DNA of 64,000 nt from NCBI RefSeq assembly GCF_947623445.1, contig NC_135244.1:24056860-24120859 (forward strand), read 5' to 3'. Origin of the DNA: Clavelina lepadiformis (taxonomy: Eukaryota > Chordata > Ascidiacea > Aplousobranchia > Clavelinidae). The notes under the pieces are model-generated. The model saw nothing but the letters and a program-made list of their open reading frames with translations, was not told the origin of the DNA and did no database searches. Shown one piece after another: positions 22,708-33,720 of this stretch (position 1 is the first letter of the stretch; the number at the start of each line of letters is the position of its first letter). Both the position numbers and the translations under genes were made by a program.

Positions 22708-24575
22708 CTAGTAATTACTTATACATTTATTATCTTCATTTCCATAAAACCAGTTTCTTAAAGAATGAACGATTCTTGGTTTCTTAGGATGACCATATAA
22801 GGGAATCTCTGAGTATTTTTCTTCAAAGTTTTCATCATATTTGTTGTCGACGTTGATTCCGTGCAAAATCCGACAAAGCTGACACAATCCCACCGCCCTA
22901 CCGTGATATGGCATCTCCTCAGGGTCGTGTGTGCGCCAGACCAGGTACTCCCTGTATGCTGTGTCGTTCCCGTCCAAGTAGCGGAGATACTCGACAAGTT
23001 TCTCTGCGTTTTCAAAGTCATCCGCATAAATAAAAGAATGATTCGGGGACACGGCCTCGTAGTCCGACTTCTTCGCTCCCAAGACGACAGGAACCAGTCC
23101 GTGGGTCAGGGAGTTTCGAAAAAACTTCTCCGTTATGTAATCGTTGCATGAGAAAGCGTTCTCGAACGCCATGTAGAACTTGTACGGCCTTAAAAAGTTG
23201 TCCCAACTAGGTGTAGTTCTCTTGTGTTTTGGAAGGACTTTTGGCGCTTTGGGAAAACACCCTCCTCTTCGATCTAAGTCGAGTCCGGCCTTCACCAGTT
23301 GCTGCGAGTATTTCATCCTCGCCCGAGCTCCTGGCGTGCTCCCGCAATTTCCAACGACCCATAGCGCCACCTTGCGCTTGCTCTTTATCAATTCATCTAA
23401 GTCTTTTTGGGGATTTCCCGAATCTTGGTTGTGAAGTGTTTGTGAAATGCTTCTGATGGTTTCACTAGGGAAGTAGATGTCAGAGACCCGCCTAATAATG
23501 AACATATCCTGGTGTAAGGTACGTAGGTGGCCAGTACCGAGGTGCTGTAGTACCGAACTATTGTATCGTCAGTATACTTTTGAAAAAAAGTACCGAATTA
23601 CTTTTTTCAAGAAATTTCAATCAGTCCCAGTACTCGGTACTTTCCACGTGATTTTTGGTATGCTTTTGTCATACCTGTACGTCATAGTGAGGTTAAAGAC
23701 GTCATCAAACTCTTTCAAAGTTAAACCACGAAGCGTTCCTAGCGCGACTGGCGATTCCAATGTGAACCAGATGTAATATTGGTCTGTTCGTCTGTGAATA
23801 TATCTAAGTAGTCAGGGCTATACAAGTAGCATGTCGCTTCTGTCTGACATAAATTGTTAAATTTACCAGAAAAAAACAAACCTCTGTTTTGGCATTCTAG
23901 AGATTCTTGCTTCGTTGAAATGGAAGATGATCGCTTTCGTTGAAGGATCATTTATCTAGAAATTACAAGGAAATTTTAAAGTTAAGTTGACTTTTTGTCT
24001 TTCATATTGTTACTCAGACCAAACTGACCTTACTTCTGTCGTAAGAAAACTGACAGTTGCCACATTTTGAAGTTATTATGTTGTTTGGTATCCACTTTGA
24101 GCCGAACGGTGCATCCCAGGCTATGATGTCATACTAAAGGTAAATAGCAAACTACCTGCTGATGCCAAAATTTTTGGTGTAAAGTGAATGTGTTCAGATT
24201 TGTTTAAAACCTTCATTTTATTTCTATTGATTTTACCCTTTCTGTTGCTTTCTCCAATGCCGCTTTTAGTCGATCTTCTTCAGAAACTTTATCATCGTTC
24301 GTTTGATCTGAGCTTTTTGATTTGATAAAATTTGAGCTTATGGCATTCTCGACAAAGATCTGGTGAGTTGCTGGAATGTGTTTTAGAGTTGATTCTTCCC
24401 AAAAGATGCGTGATTGTTTTGTCACAGGACGAGATTTTGCTGGTAATGGATAAAAATTCTTTTGTCCAATGGCATTGTGTGTTAGATCCTGGCTGAAATA
24501 GAACAGGCTGACGAACATGACGTACACAGCAAATACAAACGTCACAATAATGATACCTTTCATTAAATATGACAT
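22708..24575 (-). CDS. Alpha-1,3-fucosyltransferase (GT10), copy B, stops in canonical exon 3
   Basis: Exons by homology to A and C: 24237-24575, 23882-23955, exon 3 ending 23675, and 22708-23491. Exon 1 encodes the signal-anchor and stem; exon 4 is fully open with the GT10 signature. With the canonical acceptor (exon start 23839), exon 3 meets TAG and TGA within its first codons. A downstream acceptor, CTGACTACTTAG, would start exon 3 at 23803. That is exactly 36 nt later, keeps frame, removes both stops and gives 441 residues. It is either a functional copy using this acceptor or a pseudogene. It lies tail-to-tail with copy A. Confidence 0.8.
23522..23652. mobile_element. Deleted remnant of a Tol2-like hAT MITE in FUT-B intron 3
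   Basis: Only one terminal half is left: AGGTGGCCAGTACCG through CACGTGAT. It corresponds to the first ~130 bases of the full element at 27020-27487 in copy C. The rest of the element is missing and the sequence passes into native intron (TTTTTGGTATGC). Confidence 0.75.
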
Positions 24576-24770
24576 GATAAGGTGCAAATATTACCTTAAA
24601 TCTAACAATGATTAGGTGGAAAACTTACAACTGTTTCAAAGTATATTGGACATATAAAACGTTGACAAGTTAGGACTGTTGCTATTATTCCAGCTACTGT
24701 AGCCTACATAAGCCTAGGCCTATTTGCTCTCTGTCAAGTTCTGTAGCGTATAACAGCAATAACCCACCGG

Positions 24771-24974
24771 CAGAGGTGGGCAGTACCGTAGCCACACATC
24801 GGCCTGTAGCAACATCCTTTACTCAAAAAGTACAGGTACCGACAAAGTATACCGAACTACTTTTTTGAAACAGTATCCAATACTGGTACCGTGGGTACAT
24901 TTTTTGCCATATATTGTACCGTTACCGACGGTAGGCCTACTTTCAAAGTACCGCTTGCCCAGTGCCCACCTCTA
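24771..24974. mobile_element. Short Tol2-like hAT MITE upstream of FUT-B
   Basis: The left end CAGAGGTGGGCAGTACCG and right end GTGCCCACCTCTA are inverted copies of the terminal motif. Flanking CCCACCGG and TATACCGG agree at 5 of 8 bases, suggesting an aged target duplication. About 204 bp. The same insertion is present upstream of FUT-C and FUT-E, so it predates those duplications. Confidence 0.7.
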
Positions 24975-25591
24975 TATACCGGTTAACATTTTCTAAATGA
25001 TTTGTCTTATGCATATTTGAATAATAGCAAGAACAGCATTTTAGTATCAAAATTAGATATGTTGCGTGACTTGCGTTTCTTTTACTTTGTACAGGAAACC
25101 TCACACACAGCTGATCGTAACCTGTCATATACCCAATACAATAGTTTCTGCAACAAGTCTTTCTCGGCTAATTCATTACGAGCCAACCTGTAGCAAGGGT
25201 TGATCAAGCCACACATCACAGGTTAAATCTTTCCAGCACTATCGGTTATCAGCTGGATCGTAAACATTTCCTATACATTTGAAACCGAATTGAACAACTC
25301 TCACTCCACATAAGAAAATTTGAAATTACATTCTGGTCATGATATTCTGTGGTAAAATTATACAACAATGGGTTTGCGTAACAATTGCACTTGATAACAT
25401 TATAATCGATGACAATCGAAAGTTTAAGATGTCACAAAATGTGGAAAACAAAGCGTTAAATACAAAACGAACTGTTTTACTGCGCCCACTACAAGCCTAT
25501 TATAAGTTTATTATTTAACTTTACCCATGTTATGTTACTATAACACAGTCGCATGAAACGAATATTCCCTATTGTAACACTGTGCACTGGT

Positions 25592-25620
25592 ACATAGTTG
25601 GGCAACCGCGGTACTATACA
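25592..25620. repeat. Truncated MITE end at the FUT-B/FUT-C duplication junction
   Basis: CATAGTTGGGCAACCGCGG is the left end of the MITE found whole at 29415 and 40352. Here it is cut after GGTACTATACAG and joined directly to TTGTTTACTTATAATC, the start of the FUT 3' module. This is the physical breakpoint of the tandem duplication that produced copy C. Confidence 0.7.
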
Positions 25621-25915
25621 GTTGTTTACTTATAATCTCGTAATTGGCAGTATTACTGCTATGAGCCACACAAACAGCAAATGGATGTGATGAATATCTC
25701 ATTCCTTAGGGTTGACTTCATCCCAAACTATTCAAGTGAAAATTATGACGTGAATAACAAGTATTATGTTGAATTATATGATCCAGACATTGCTATCATT
25801 GATGCGTCATTAATTATCCAGCTGCAATTACCCAATTGCTACAAACTTCTACAAGCAGGGCTACATGTTTCTGTACAACCAGGCTTGGACCAACGAATAA
25901 TATTAATAACCTGAT
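25621..25915. repeat. FUT 3'-side conserved module, copy 2
   Basis: Second copy of the ~290-bp module (see 22118-22415), lying downstream of FUT-C in the same orientation. A 77-codon frame (25681-25914) is open but differs from the 22.1 kb copy near its end. Confidence 0.7.
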
Positions 25916-26205
25916 AGAGAACGATTTCTTCGAACCTCAGGTTTTTGCAACAAACAAAAAAATTTTTTTGTGTCGAATGAATTTAGTTAAAAATGAAAAG
26001 ACGCAGAAATAAACGCAACCAGATGACATAAATAAGTTGAGACCAGAGCAACGACTTTTATTATGTTGTTATGCTCCTTTTGTTATATGAAATATGCCTG
26101 GTAGCAAACAGAGTACTTTAACGACTTTTATGTTAAGACCACAAAATAGCTTTGTAATAGCAGCGGACTCAAGTTAAAAAACGAAAAACGTTTAAAAAAA
26201 TGACG

Positions 26206-28440
26206 TTAGTAATTACTTATACATTTCTTATCTTCATTTCCATAAAACCAGTTTCTTAAAGAATGAACGATTCTAGGTTTCTTAGGATGACCATATAAGG
26301 GAATCTCTGAGTATTTTTCTTCAAAGTTTTCATCATATTTGTTGTCGACGTTGATTCCGTGCAAAATCCGACAAAGCTGACACAATCCCACCGCCCTACC
26401 GTGATATGGCATCTCCTCAGGGTCGTGTGTACGCCAGACCAGGTACTCCCTGTATGCTGTGTCGTTCCCGTCCAAGTAGCGGAGATATTCGACAAGTTTC
26501 TCTGCGTTTTCAAAGTCATCCGCATAAATAAAAGAATGATTCGGGGACACGGCCTCGTAGTCCGACTTCTTCGCTCCCAAGACGACAGGAACCAGTCCGT
26601 GGGACAGGGAGTTACGAAAAAACTTCTCCGTTATGTAATCGTTGCATGAGAAAGCGTTCTCGAACGCCATGTAGAACTTGTACGGCCTTAAAAAGTTGTC
26701 CCAACTAGGTGTAGCTCTCTTGTTCTTTGGCGGCGGTGTCGGCGAATTGGGAAAGCACCCTCCTCTTCGATCTAAGTCGAGTCCGGCTTTCACCAGTTGC
26801 TCCGAGTATTTCATCCTCGCCCGAGCTCCTGGCGTGCTCCCGCAGTTTCCTACTACCCACAGCGCCACCTTGCGCTTGCTCTTGATCAACTTATCCAGGT
26901 CTTTTTGGGGATTCCCCGAATCTTGGTCGTGAATTGTTTGTGAAATACTTCTGATGGTTTCATAAGGGAAGTAGACGTCTGAGCCCCGCCTAATAATGAA
27001 CATTTCCTGGTGTAAACTGCACAGGTGGCCAGTACCGAGGTGCTGTAGTACCGAACTATTGTATCGTCAGTACTTTTCAAAAAAAGTACCGAATTACTTT
27101 TTTCAAGAAATTTCGGTCGGTCCCAGTACTCGGTACTTTCCACGTGATTAGTTCATAATTTTAACAATTATGTTTTCAACAATACGTGTTAATTAATCCT
27201 TAATACTAATTTTAGCATCTGTTGATCTTTTTTAATATAGAAATGTCAAGTAAAATTGCAAGCGAGTAATGTCACATATGTTTTGACTTGGAGTAACCTT
27301 TACCGGGGCATAATAGCTGCAAACATTGCATTTGCAGCAGCATCTTTTACACAACAAGCACCGGTATCGAGTAAGTACCGAACTACTTTTCTAAAATAAT
27401 ACCGAATACCGGAACCGTCGGTACATTTTTGCCAAGTACCGGTATCGTTACCGACGGCACTTTCAAAGTACCGACTGCCCACCTCTGGTAAGCTGTATCT
27501 TTGCGTGTAATACAAGAACATGGCAAGTTTTTGTAACTATTACATCACACCTATACGTCATTGTGAGATTAAAGACGTCATCAAACTCTTTCAAAGTTAA
27601 ATGACGAAGCGTTCCCAACGCGACTGGCGATTCCAATGTGAACCAGATGTAATATTGGTCTGTTCGTCTGTGAATATATCCACGTAATAAGCAAAATACA
27701 AGTAACATGTCGCTTCTGTCTGACATAAATTGTTAAATTTACCAGAAAGCAACAAACCTCTGTTTTGGCATTGTAGAGATTCGAACCTCGTTGAAATGGA
27801 AGATGATCGCTTTTGTTGAAGGATCATTTATCTAGAAATTACAAGGAAATTTTAAAGTTAAGTTGACTTTTTGTCTTTCATATTGTTACTCAGACCCAAC
27901 TGACCTTACTTCTGTCGAAAGAAAACTGGCAGTTGCCACATTTTGAAGTTATTATGTTGTTTTTTATCCACTTTGAGCCGAACGGTGCATCCCAGGCTAT
28001 GATGTCATACTAAAAATAAATAGCAAACTACCTGTTGATTGTTGTAAAGTGAATGTGTTCAGATTTGTTGAAAACCTTCATTTAATTTCTACTGATTTTA
28101 CCCTTTCTGTTGCTTTCTCCAATGCCGCATTTAGTCGACTTTCTTCGGAAACTTTATCATCATTCGTTTGATCTGAGCTTTTTGATTTGATAATATTTGA
28201 GCTTGTGGCATTCTCGACAAAGATCTGGTGAGTTGCTGGAATGTTTTTTAGAGTTGTGTCTTCCCAGGAGATGCTAGATTGTTTTTTCACAGGAGGAGAT
28301 TTTGCTGGTAATGGAAAAAAATTCTTTGGTCCAATAACATTGTGTGTTAGATGCTGGCTGAAGTAGAACAGGCTGACGAACATGACGTACACAGCAAATG
28401 CGAGCGTCACAATAATCATACCGTTCATAAAACATGACAT
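26206..28440 (-). CDS. Alpha-1,3-fucosyltransferase (GT10), copy C
   Basis: Four exons: 28102-28440, 27758-27831, 27551-27715, 26206-26989, giving 453 residues. The start MSCFMNGMIIV leads into the signal-anchor LAFAVYVMFVSLFYF. Exon 2 reads DPSTKAIIFHFNEVRI. Exon 3 has no stop and uses the canonical acceptor, as in copy A. Exon 4 has FYMAFENAFSCNDYITEKFF. Intron 3 is about 560 bp and holds a full 468-bp hAT MITE. It is a tandem copy of the B unit in the same orientation. It is intact by reading frame and likely a functional Golgi enzyme. Confidence 0.9.
27020..27487. mobile_element. Full Tol2-like hAT MITE, 468 bp, in FUT-C intron 3
   Basis: Ends are CACAGGTGGCCAGTACC and CGACTGCCCACCTCTG (inverted). 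Flanking 8-mers GTAAACTG (27012-27019) and GTAAGCTG (27488-27495) match at 7 of 8. The interior is non-coding with GGTAC palindromes near both ends. Copies B, D and E keep only one end of the same insertion. Copy A intron 3 has a TAGTTTAC string (20926-20933) that fits the empty target read on the gene strand. Confidence 0.88.
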
Positions 28441-28601
28441 GATCAGGTGGAAAACTTACAACTGTTTCAAAATACACTGGACATATAAAACGTTGACAAG
28501 TTAGGACTGCTGTTATTGTTCCAGCTACTGTAGCTTACATAAGCCTAGGCCTATTTGCTCTCTGTCAAGTTCTGTAGCGTATAACAGCAATAACCCACCG
28601 G

Positions 28602-28797
28602 CAGAGGTGGGCAGTACCCTAGCCACACATCGGCCTGTAGCAACATACTCTATTCGAAAGTACAGGTACCGACAAAGCATACCGAACTACTTTTTTGAAT
28701 CAGTATCGAATACCGGTACCGTGGGTACATTTTTTGCCATATATTGTACCGTTACCGACGGTAGGCCTACTTTCAAAGTACCGCCTGCCCACCTCTA
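28602..28797. mobile_element. Short Tol2-like hAT MITE upstream of FUT-C
   Basis: CAGAGGTGGGCAGTACCC at the left and CTGCCCACCTCTA at the right, about 196 bp. It is orthologous to the insertions at 24771 and 39537. Confidence 0.7.
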
Positions 28798-29414
28798 TAT
28801 ACCGGTTAGCATTTTCTAAAAGATTTGTCTTATGCATATTTGAATAATAGTAAGAACAGCATTTTAGTATCAAAATTAATTATGTTGCGTGACTTGCGCT
28901 TCTTGTACTTTGTACAGGAAACCTCACACACAGCTGATCGTAACCTGTCATATACCCAATACAATAGTTTCTGCAACATGTCTTTCTCGGCTAATTCATT
29001 ACGAGCCAACCTGTAGCAAGGGTTGATCAAGCCACACATCACAGGTTAAATCTTTCCAGCACTATCGGTTATCAGCTGGATAGTAAACATTTCCTATACA
29101 TTTGAAACCGAATTGAACAACTTTCACTCCACATAAGAAGATTTGAAATTACAGTCTGGTCATGATATTCTGTGGTAAAATTGAACAACAATAGGTTTGC
29201 GTAACAATTGCACTTGATAACATTATAATCGATGACAATCGAAAGTTTAAGATGTCACAAAAAGTGGAAAACAAAGCGTTAAATACAAATTTGATCTGTT
29301 TTTCTGCGCCCACTACAAGCCCATTATAAGTTTATTATTTAATTTAACACATGTTGTGTTACTAACACAGTTGCATGAAACGAATATTCCCTATTGTAAC
29401 ACTGTGCACCGGTA

Positions 29415-29844
29415 CATAGTTGGGCAACCGCGGTACTATACAGTACCGAATTACTGTACCGCAGTCCTTTTTTAAAAATTTTCAGTCGGTCCCGGTACTT
29501 GGTACTTTTCAGGTAATTATTTTAAAATTTTAACAGTTACGTTTTCAAAAATTCATGTTAATAAGTCCTTAAAACTAATTTTAGCATCTGTTGATCTTTT
29601 TTAATCTAAAAATGTCAAATAAAATTGCCAGCTTTTAATGTCACAAATGTTTTGACCTGAAGTAACCTTTACCGGGGTCGTAATAAGGACAAACCTTGCA
29701 TTTGCAGCAGCATTTTTTACACAAAAAGTACCGGTACCGACAAAGTACTGAACTACTTTTTTAAAATAGTACCGAATACCGGAACTTTCGGTACATTTTT
29801 TGTCAAGTACCGATACTTTCAAAGTACCAACTGCCCACCACTTG
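29415..29844. mobile_element. Tol2-like hAT MITE between FUT-C and the GPCR pseudocopy
   Basis: Starts near CATAGTTGGGCAACCGCGG and ends near CAACTGCCCACCACTTG. The middle shares the AGCATCTGTTGATC and TTTACCGGGG segments of the 468-bp element at 27020. No clear target duplication is visible. The copy at 40352-40836 is its block-2 counterpart. Confidence 0.65.
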
Positions 29845-31254
29845 GTGAACTACAGCACAACTTATGCTGATATCGTACCATCGGGCATAATCCCAAATCA
29901 CAGACACACAATGTAGAATAGACCAAGGTTTGATGATCGTGAAGCAATTGGCAATCGCGTTGTTATTTTACCATTTAAAACTACTTTTTCTACCAAATAG
30001 GTGGTGGTCGGCTTCTTTACTCCCAGGTGGAGAATCGTTTGAGGTGGAATCGAATCGGGAAGCGCTGGTACCGGAGCCGATAGCCTGCTACAAGCGATCA
30101 GGCAAAATTTATTACAGAGCCATTCCTTCTCCTTGCTTCGTTATTTGCTTGACGTGGTTTCAACTTCACAGAAAGCGCAACTTATCCATTTAAATCCAAC
30201 GTAGCAACTAAAACAACCGGAAAAAGTGATTTGACTTATCGTTATAAACGTTAAGTGCGGCGCTTGCACATTGGCGAAATGTTCCGTGGCAATACGCGAA
30301 ACGACGTTTAACGAAACGAAATATGCAAAGCGATAATTCTGTCGTTTATCTTTTCGTTTTAACGATTGTTTGGATAATACAGCTTGAAAGATATATCTTC
30401 CCTTAATTAACTTTAGTCATTTAATTTTTTTTTTCATGCGTCTTAATTATACGTGAATTATTAGACATTCTCTTATGCAGCACCTCAACAACAATTAGAG
30501 CAAATACATAACGTTTTAATTTCGGCAAAGATTTAGGTGAAAGCTTCAATATTATTCATGTGCGTTCGACGTGACATGGGAAGAAGATGATTAAATAACC
30601 ATTCGTTAGATGGCGCTCACGAGTTAGTTTAGATCAGTATTTCCTAACGTTTTTTTGTGTTCACCCAATCGCACCTTGGCCCTTACTAATACCTAACATA
30701 TTTAAGTCCCCACCCACCCAAACATAAATATACAGTAACACGGAATTTTAATATATTGCGATGTCATAATGAAAGGTATCTAGCATTTATTTAAAATTTT
30801 TAACAGTTTTGATGCACGTTTAAAAGTATAACCGCAGCTCGAAAAGTCGATATACGTTTAGCTGGTAAATATGATATAACGACATAATGAGTAGCCTAAT
30901 ACGAATTCGACAAAGAAGCAACAAAGTTTATTTTGAGGTTTTCTAATAAGACGAGAATGATTTGACGTCAAACTCGCGAGTGAGCGCCAAACAACTGACA
31001 AAAACTACGTCATAAGAGCAACGATGAACTTTCCGTAGATATTGCATCTGCCTTCTGAGCATTAGAGGTAGTTCTATGTGTGACGTAATGTAGTATACCG
31101 ACCGCCAGTGTATGAATGGAATTGTGAAACAGTTTGTCTTCAATCAGCAGGTGAAGGCCAAGGAAATAAAAATAACAATAATCGACAAGAAAAGAAGAGA
31201 ATTAAATCAATGACAATAGTGGCAAAGTGCGACAGTGACAGCATCAACGCGAAG
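29845..31254. other. Duplicated spacer between FUT-C and the GPCR pseudocopy
   Basis: This matches 40837-42085 in block 2 apart from ~180 extra bases at about 30260-30450. An 87-codon plus-strand frame (29930-30193; block 2 40923-41186) is open in both copies, but most base differences change the residue, so I do not call it a gene. At 30635 lies CAGTATTTCCTAACG, a hAT-type terminal repeat also present at 41445. Confidence 0.55.
30635..30760. mobile_element. hAT left terminus (ZBED5-type), block 1
   Basis: CAGTATTTCCTAACGTTTTT is the rough inverse of the right end GTTTGGGAAACACTG at 33706-33720. Flanks GTTTAGAT (30627-30634) and ATTTAGAG (33721-33728) share 6 of 8 bases. The inner border is not defined. 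Block 2 has the same left end at 41445, without a transposase copy. Confidence 0.5.
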
Positions 31255-32376
31255 CTAATGTCGAGCTCGGCTTTCCATTCTCAAAAGTTTTCTCAGAAGT
31301 CTTCTTGACGAAGCCCGGATATTCCCCGAACCCAGGTTGTACATGACCGGGTTCATGCACTCGCTCAACCTGAGGCAAAGATAGGACGCGACCCCGAACC
31401 AGTAGTCGGTTGAGAGTTGGTCGCCGGACTGAGGACCGGCCACGGTTGTCCAGAGCAGGTAGACCGTGAGAGGGATGTAACCAATCATGTAAGCTACCAC
31501 TATCAAGCTGAGCTGCGTGAATGTCTTCCTCTCGCGTTGATATTGAAGTTCTAGACACGAATGTCGCGCAGAATAGTCACGCGCGACACCGCGATGTGTT
31601 AAAAGACTTGACGGAAAACGAACTCGCCCGTTTATGTATCTCCCACGCTGTCCCCGCTTTGTGCTTGACGACGAATGCGTCACGCTTGATTGGGGCGAAA
31701 GTTTTGCAATCGGGACTTTCCCGTTGTCGGGGCCCATTTCGTCGACTTTTGACGACAGTTCGACTTTTGTTTCGAGGTGTTTGTAAAATGACGTCATTTG
31801 TGGCCTGTTTTCGGACGCTTCACTGTTGTGTCGTTCAAATATAAACCAGCACTTTTCGTCGCGTGATCGACGAAACTTTAAACAGCCGCTTGACGGCGTA
31901 GAAGCGCAATGCAGCAAAGGAGACTATGTGCAGGGAAGTGGTGTAGTCGGTTGTAAAATCCAGGACCCAGTAGAAATTACCTTAAATACAACATCAATAA
32001 AGAAATCTGAGAAAATGTCAATGGCCAAGAAACTACTTTCATATTCGACCACTTCAACTGCTTTCGTTCTTGAACCGAGCAAATAAAGGTAATTTTTATC
32101 CGCTGCTAAAAATAGCATAAGCTACAGAAGCAAACGTTTTAAAAGCAGCATTCCTATCAGTCTATGTTTCAGCAACTTAATACGCAGCAAAGCACTTTAT
32201 AGCTAGAGGCAAGTTTAAGGCTTGTCGACGTTAAAGTAATTTACAGAGACCACAAATTTATAGCCTAGCTGCTAATTTTCTGCCGCAAAAGCATCAAGTT
32301 TTAGAGACCGCTTCTGATCCCAAATCAACCTTAAAGCGAATGACGTACAAAAAAAGACGACAGACGGCCATATAAA
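31255..32376 (-). pseudogene. Truncated, rearranged copy of the class A GPCR gene
   Basis: The last exon (TM6 FTQLSLIVVAYMIGYIPLTV and TM7 LSECMNPVMYN, ending ESRARH) is open and very close to the intact gene at 42086. About 705 bp corresponding to 42668-43373 is missing. This fuses the middle of exon 3 (LHIVSFAALRFYAVKR) directly to the middle of exon 5 in a different frame; TM4, TM5 and part of the third loop are lost. Upstream, exons 1 and 2 (TM1-TM2) are absent because similarity stops at 32376. A 220-codon frame remains open across the junction but starts with residues from the wrong frame. It cannot encode a seven-helix receptor. Confidence 0.85.
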
Positions 32377-33720
32377 GAAATGCAAACAGACAATACAGTT
32401 CAAGTCATCTCCATGCAGCATGGATTTATTCCAGCCCCAAATTCCGAATCACTGCCGATGTGTTTTGTGTGCTCTAAAGTGTTTTCTAATGAAGCGATAA
32501 AGCCGTCCAGACTTACGTCATTGATGACGTATCTGACGCGTACTTGTCAGATATATTTTCCAAGTTTAACGAATTGAACCTACCCCTTCAGGGCAACGAG
32601 GTAAATGTAATCAAGGTAAAATCAGCACTGTGTGGATTCAAAAATAAGCTTGCGTTGTATGGGCGAAATTTAGCCACACGAAATTCTTCCAGTTTTCCAG
32701 CTTGCAACAACTTGCTATCAGCGACAAAGCTTTTTCTAATGTTGATGTTGAGACATACAGCAAGCATATTCAGGAATTGCATGAAGACATGGAAGTTCGG
32801 TTTCAGGATGTAATACATTTGGAGATTCCTGACTGGATAATCGACCCATTTATTCATATTTCCGAGCAAGGACCTCTTGCAGAGGAACTTATAACCTTGC
32901 AAAATGATTTTGAACTCAAACCAAAGTTCCGTATCTCGTATCAATCATTTTGGCTGCAACGCGAAATTAACGTGAAATATCCTCACGTGTGGGATCGGGT
33001 AAAAATTTTCTTCACTGCGTTTCCCAGCTCATACTTAGTAGAGCGTGCGTTCAGTGCCGTCACAATGCTTCTGGACAACAAAAGAAACCGCGTGGATATA
33101 GTGAGACGGGGAGATTTACGACTGTTTCTAACTGAAATGGAACCGGATATCAAGAAGTTTATGAAATTGCTCCAAGCTCATCCTTCACACTAGAGATTAG
33201 AACTAAACAAACATTAATTAGAAGTTGTAATTCATGTTAATTTGTATGTTACACATTTGTTCACGTTTCGTCTTTAAATAAAGATGGTGAGTCCACCCTG
33301 TGTGTGAATTGAAATGTAATAAAATGTTTATGATGTAACAAAAGCTTTGTTTGACTTGAATGGTGGATGATGTAATAATGCCTGCTATCTAACTTTGATG
33401 GCAGGAGCTAGACTTGTAAACGTTCAATTTATTTGCTTAACGATGCAGTTAAAGAAAAGCGATTACACGGTTCGAAAGATGAATGTCCTGCCATGTCAGA
33501 AATATTTTAGTTGTCAAAATTGACCCATCGTACGTCGAGTAATTGTAAAAATTTCAGGCTAATTTTAGTGTTGGTTTTGCAAGCGTGCATGTGCTTTTTT
33601 CCTCGCTTCTCGAATAAATAGTAAATTCGTTGTTACTTTTTTGTTGAATGGTCGTTTGATAGTTAGTAAGTTGTCCAAGAGGCAAGAGGCCATTATCGGA
33701 AAAAAGTTTGGGAAACACTG
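32377..33720 (+). mobile_element. Decayed hAT transposase gene (ZBED5/SCAND3-type) with right terminus
   Basis: A BED-finger-like start (LPMCFVCSKVFSNEAIKPSRL) is followed after a loss by YLSDIFSKFNELNLPLQG. A 163-codon frame at 32702-33193 then encodes the C-terminal part: IPDWIIDPF, ISYQSFWLQREI, FFTAFPSSYLVERAFSAVTM and the hAT dimerisation end NKRNRVDIVRRGDLRLFL. The middle catalytic core is missing and the pieces lie in different frames, so it is inactive. GTTTGGGAAACACTG at 33706-33720 is the right terminal repeat and abuts the start of block 2 exactly. Confidence 0.85.

Larger units (their letters stand above)
19014..32376. repeat. Segmental duplication block 1 (FUT A, B, C and GPCR pseudocopy)
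   Basis: From about 19014 this block aligns by eye with block 2 (33721-43960). It has the same upstream FUT flank, the same tail-to-tail FUT pair, the same FUT upstream region with MITEs, then the same GPCR 3' region. Block 1 differs by one extra FUT unit (C), an extra ~180 bp near 30260-30450, and a ~700-bp loss inside the GPCR. Confidence 0.85.

Noticed and set aside
22758-23434. Several long frames opposite or overlapping FUT exon 4 in every copy
   Set aside because: They are by-products of the constrained FUT coding sequence, repeated identically in each copy.
29930-30193. 87-codon frame conserved between the two blocks (also 40923-41186)
   Set aside because: Most differences between the copies change the residue, so conservation reflects recent duplication, not protein constraint.
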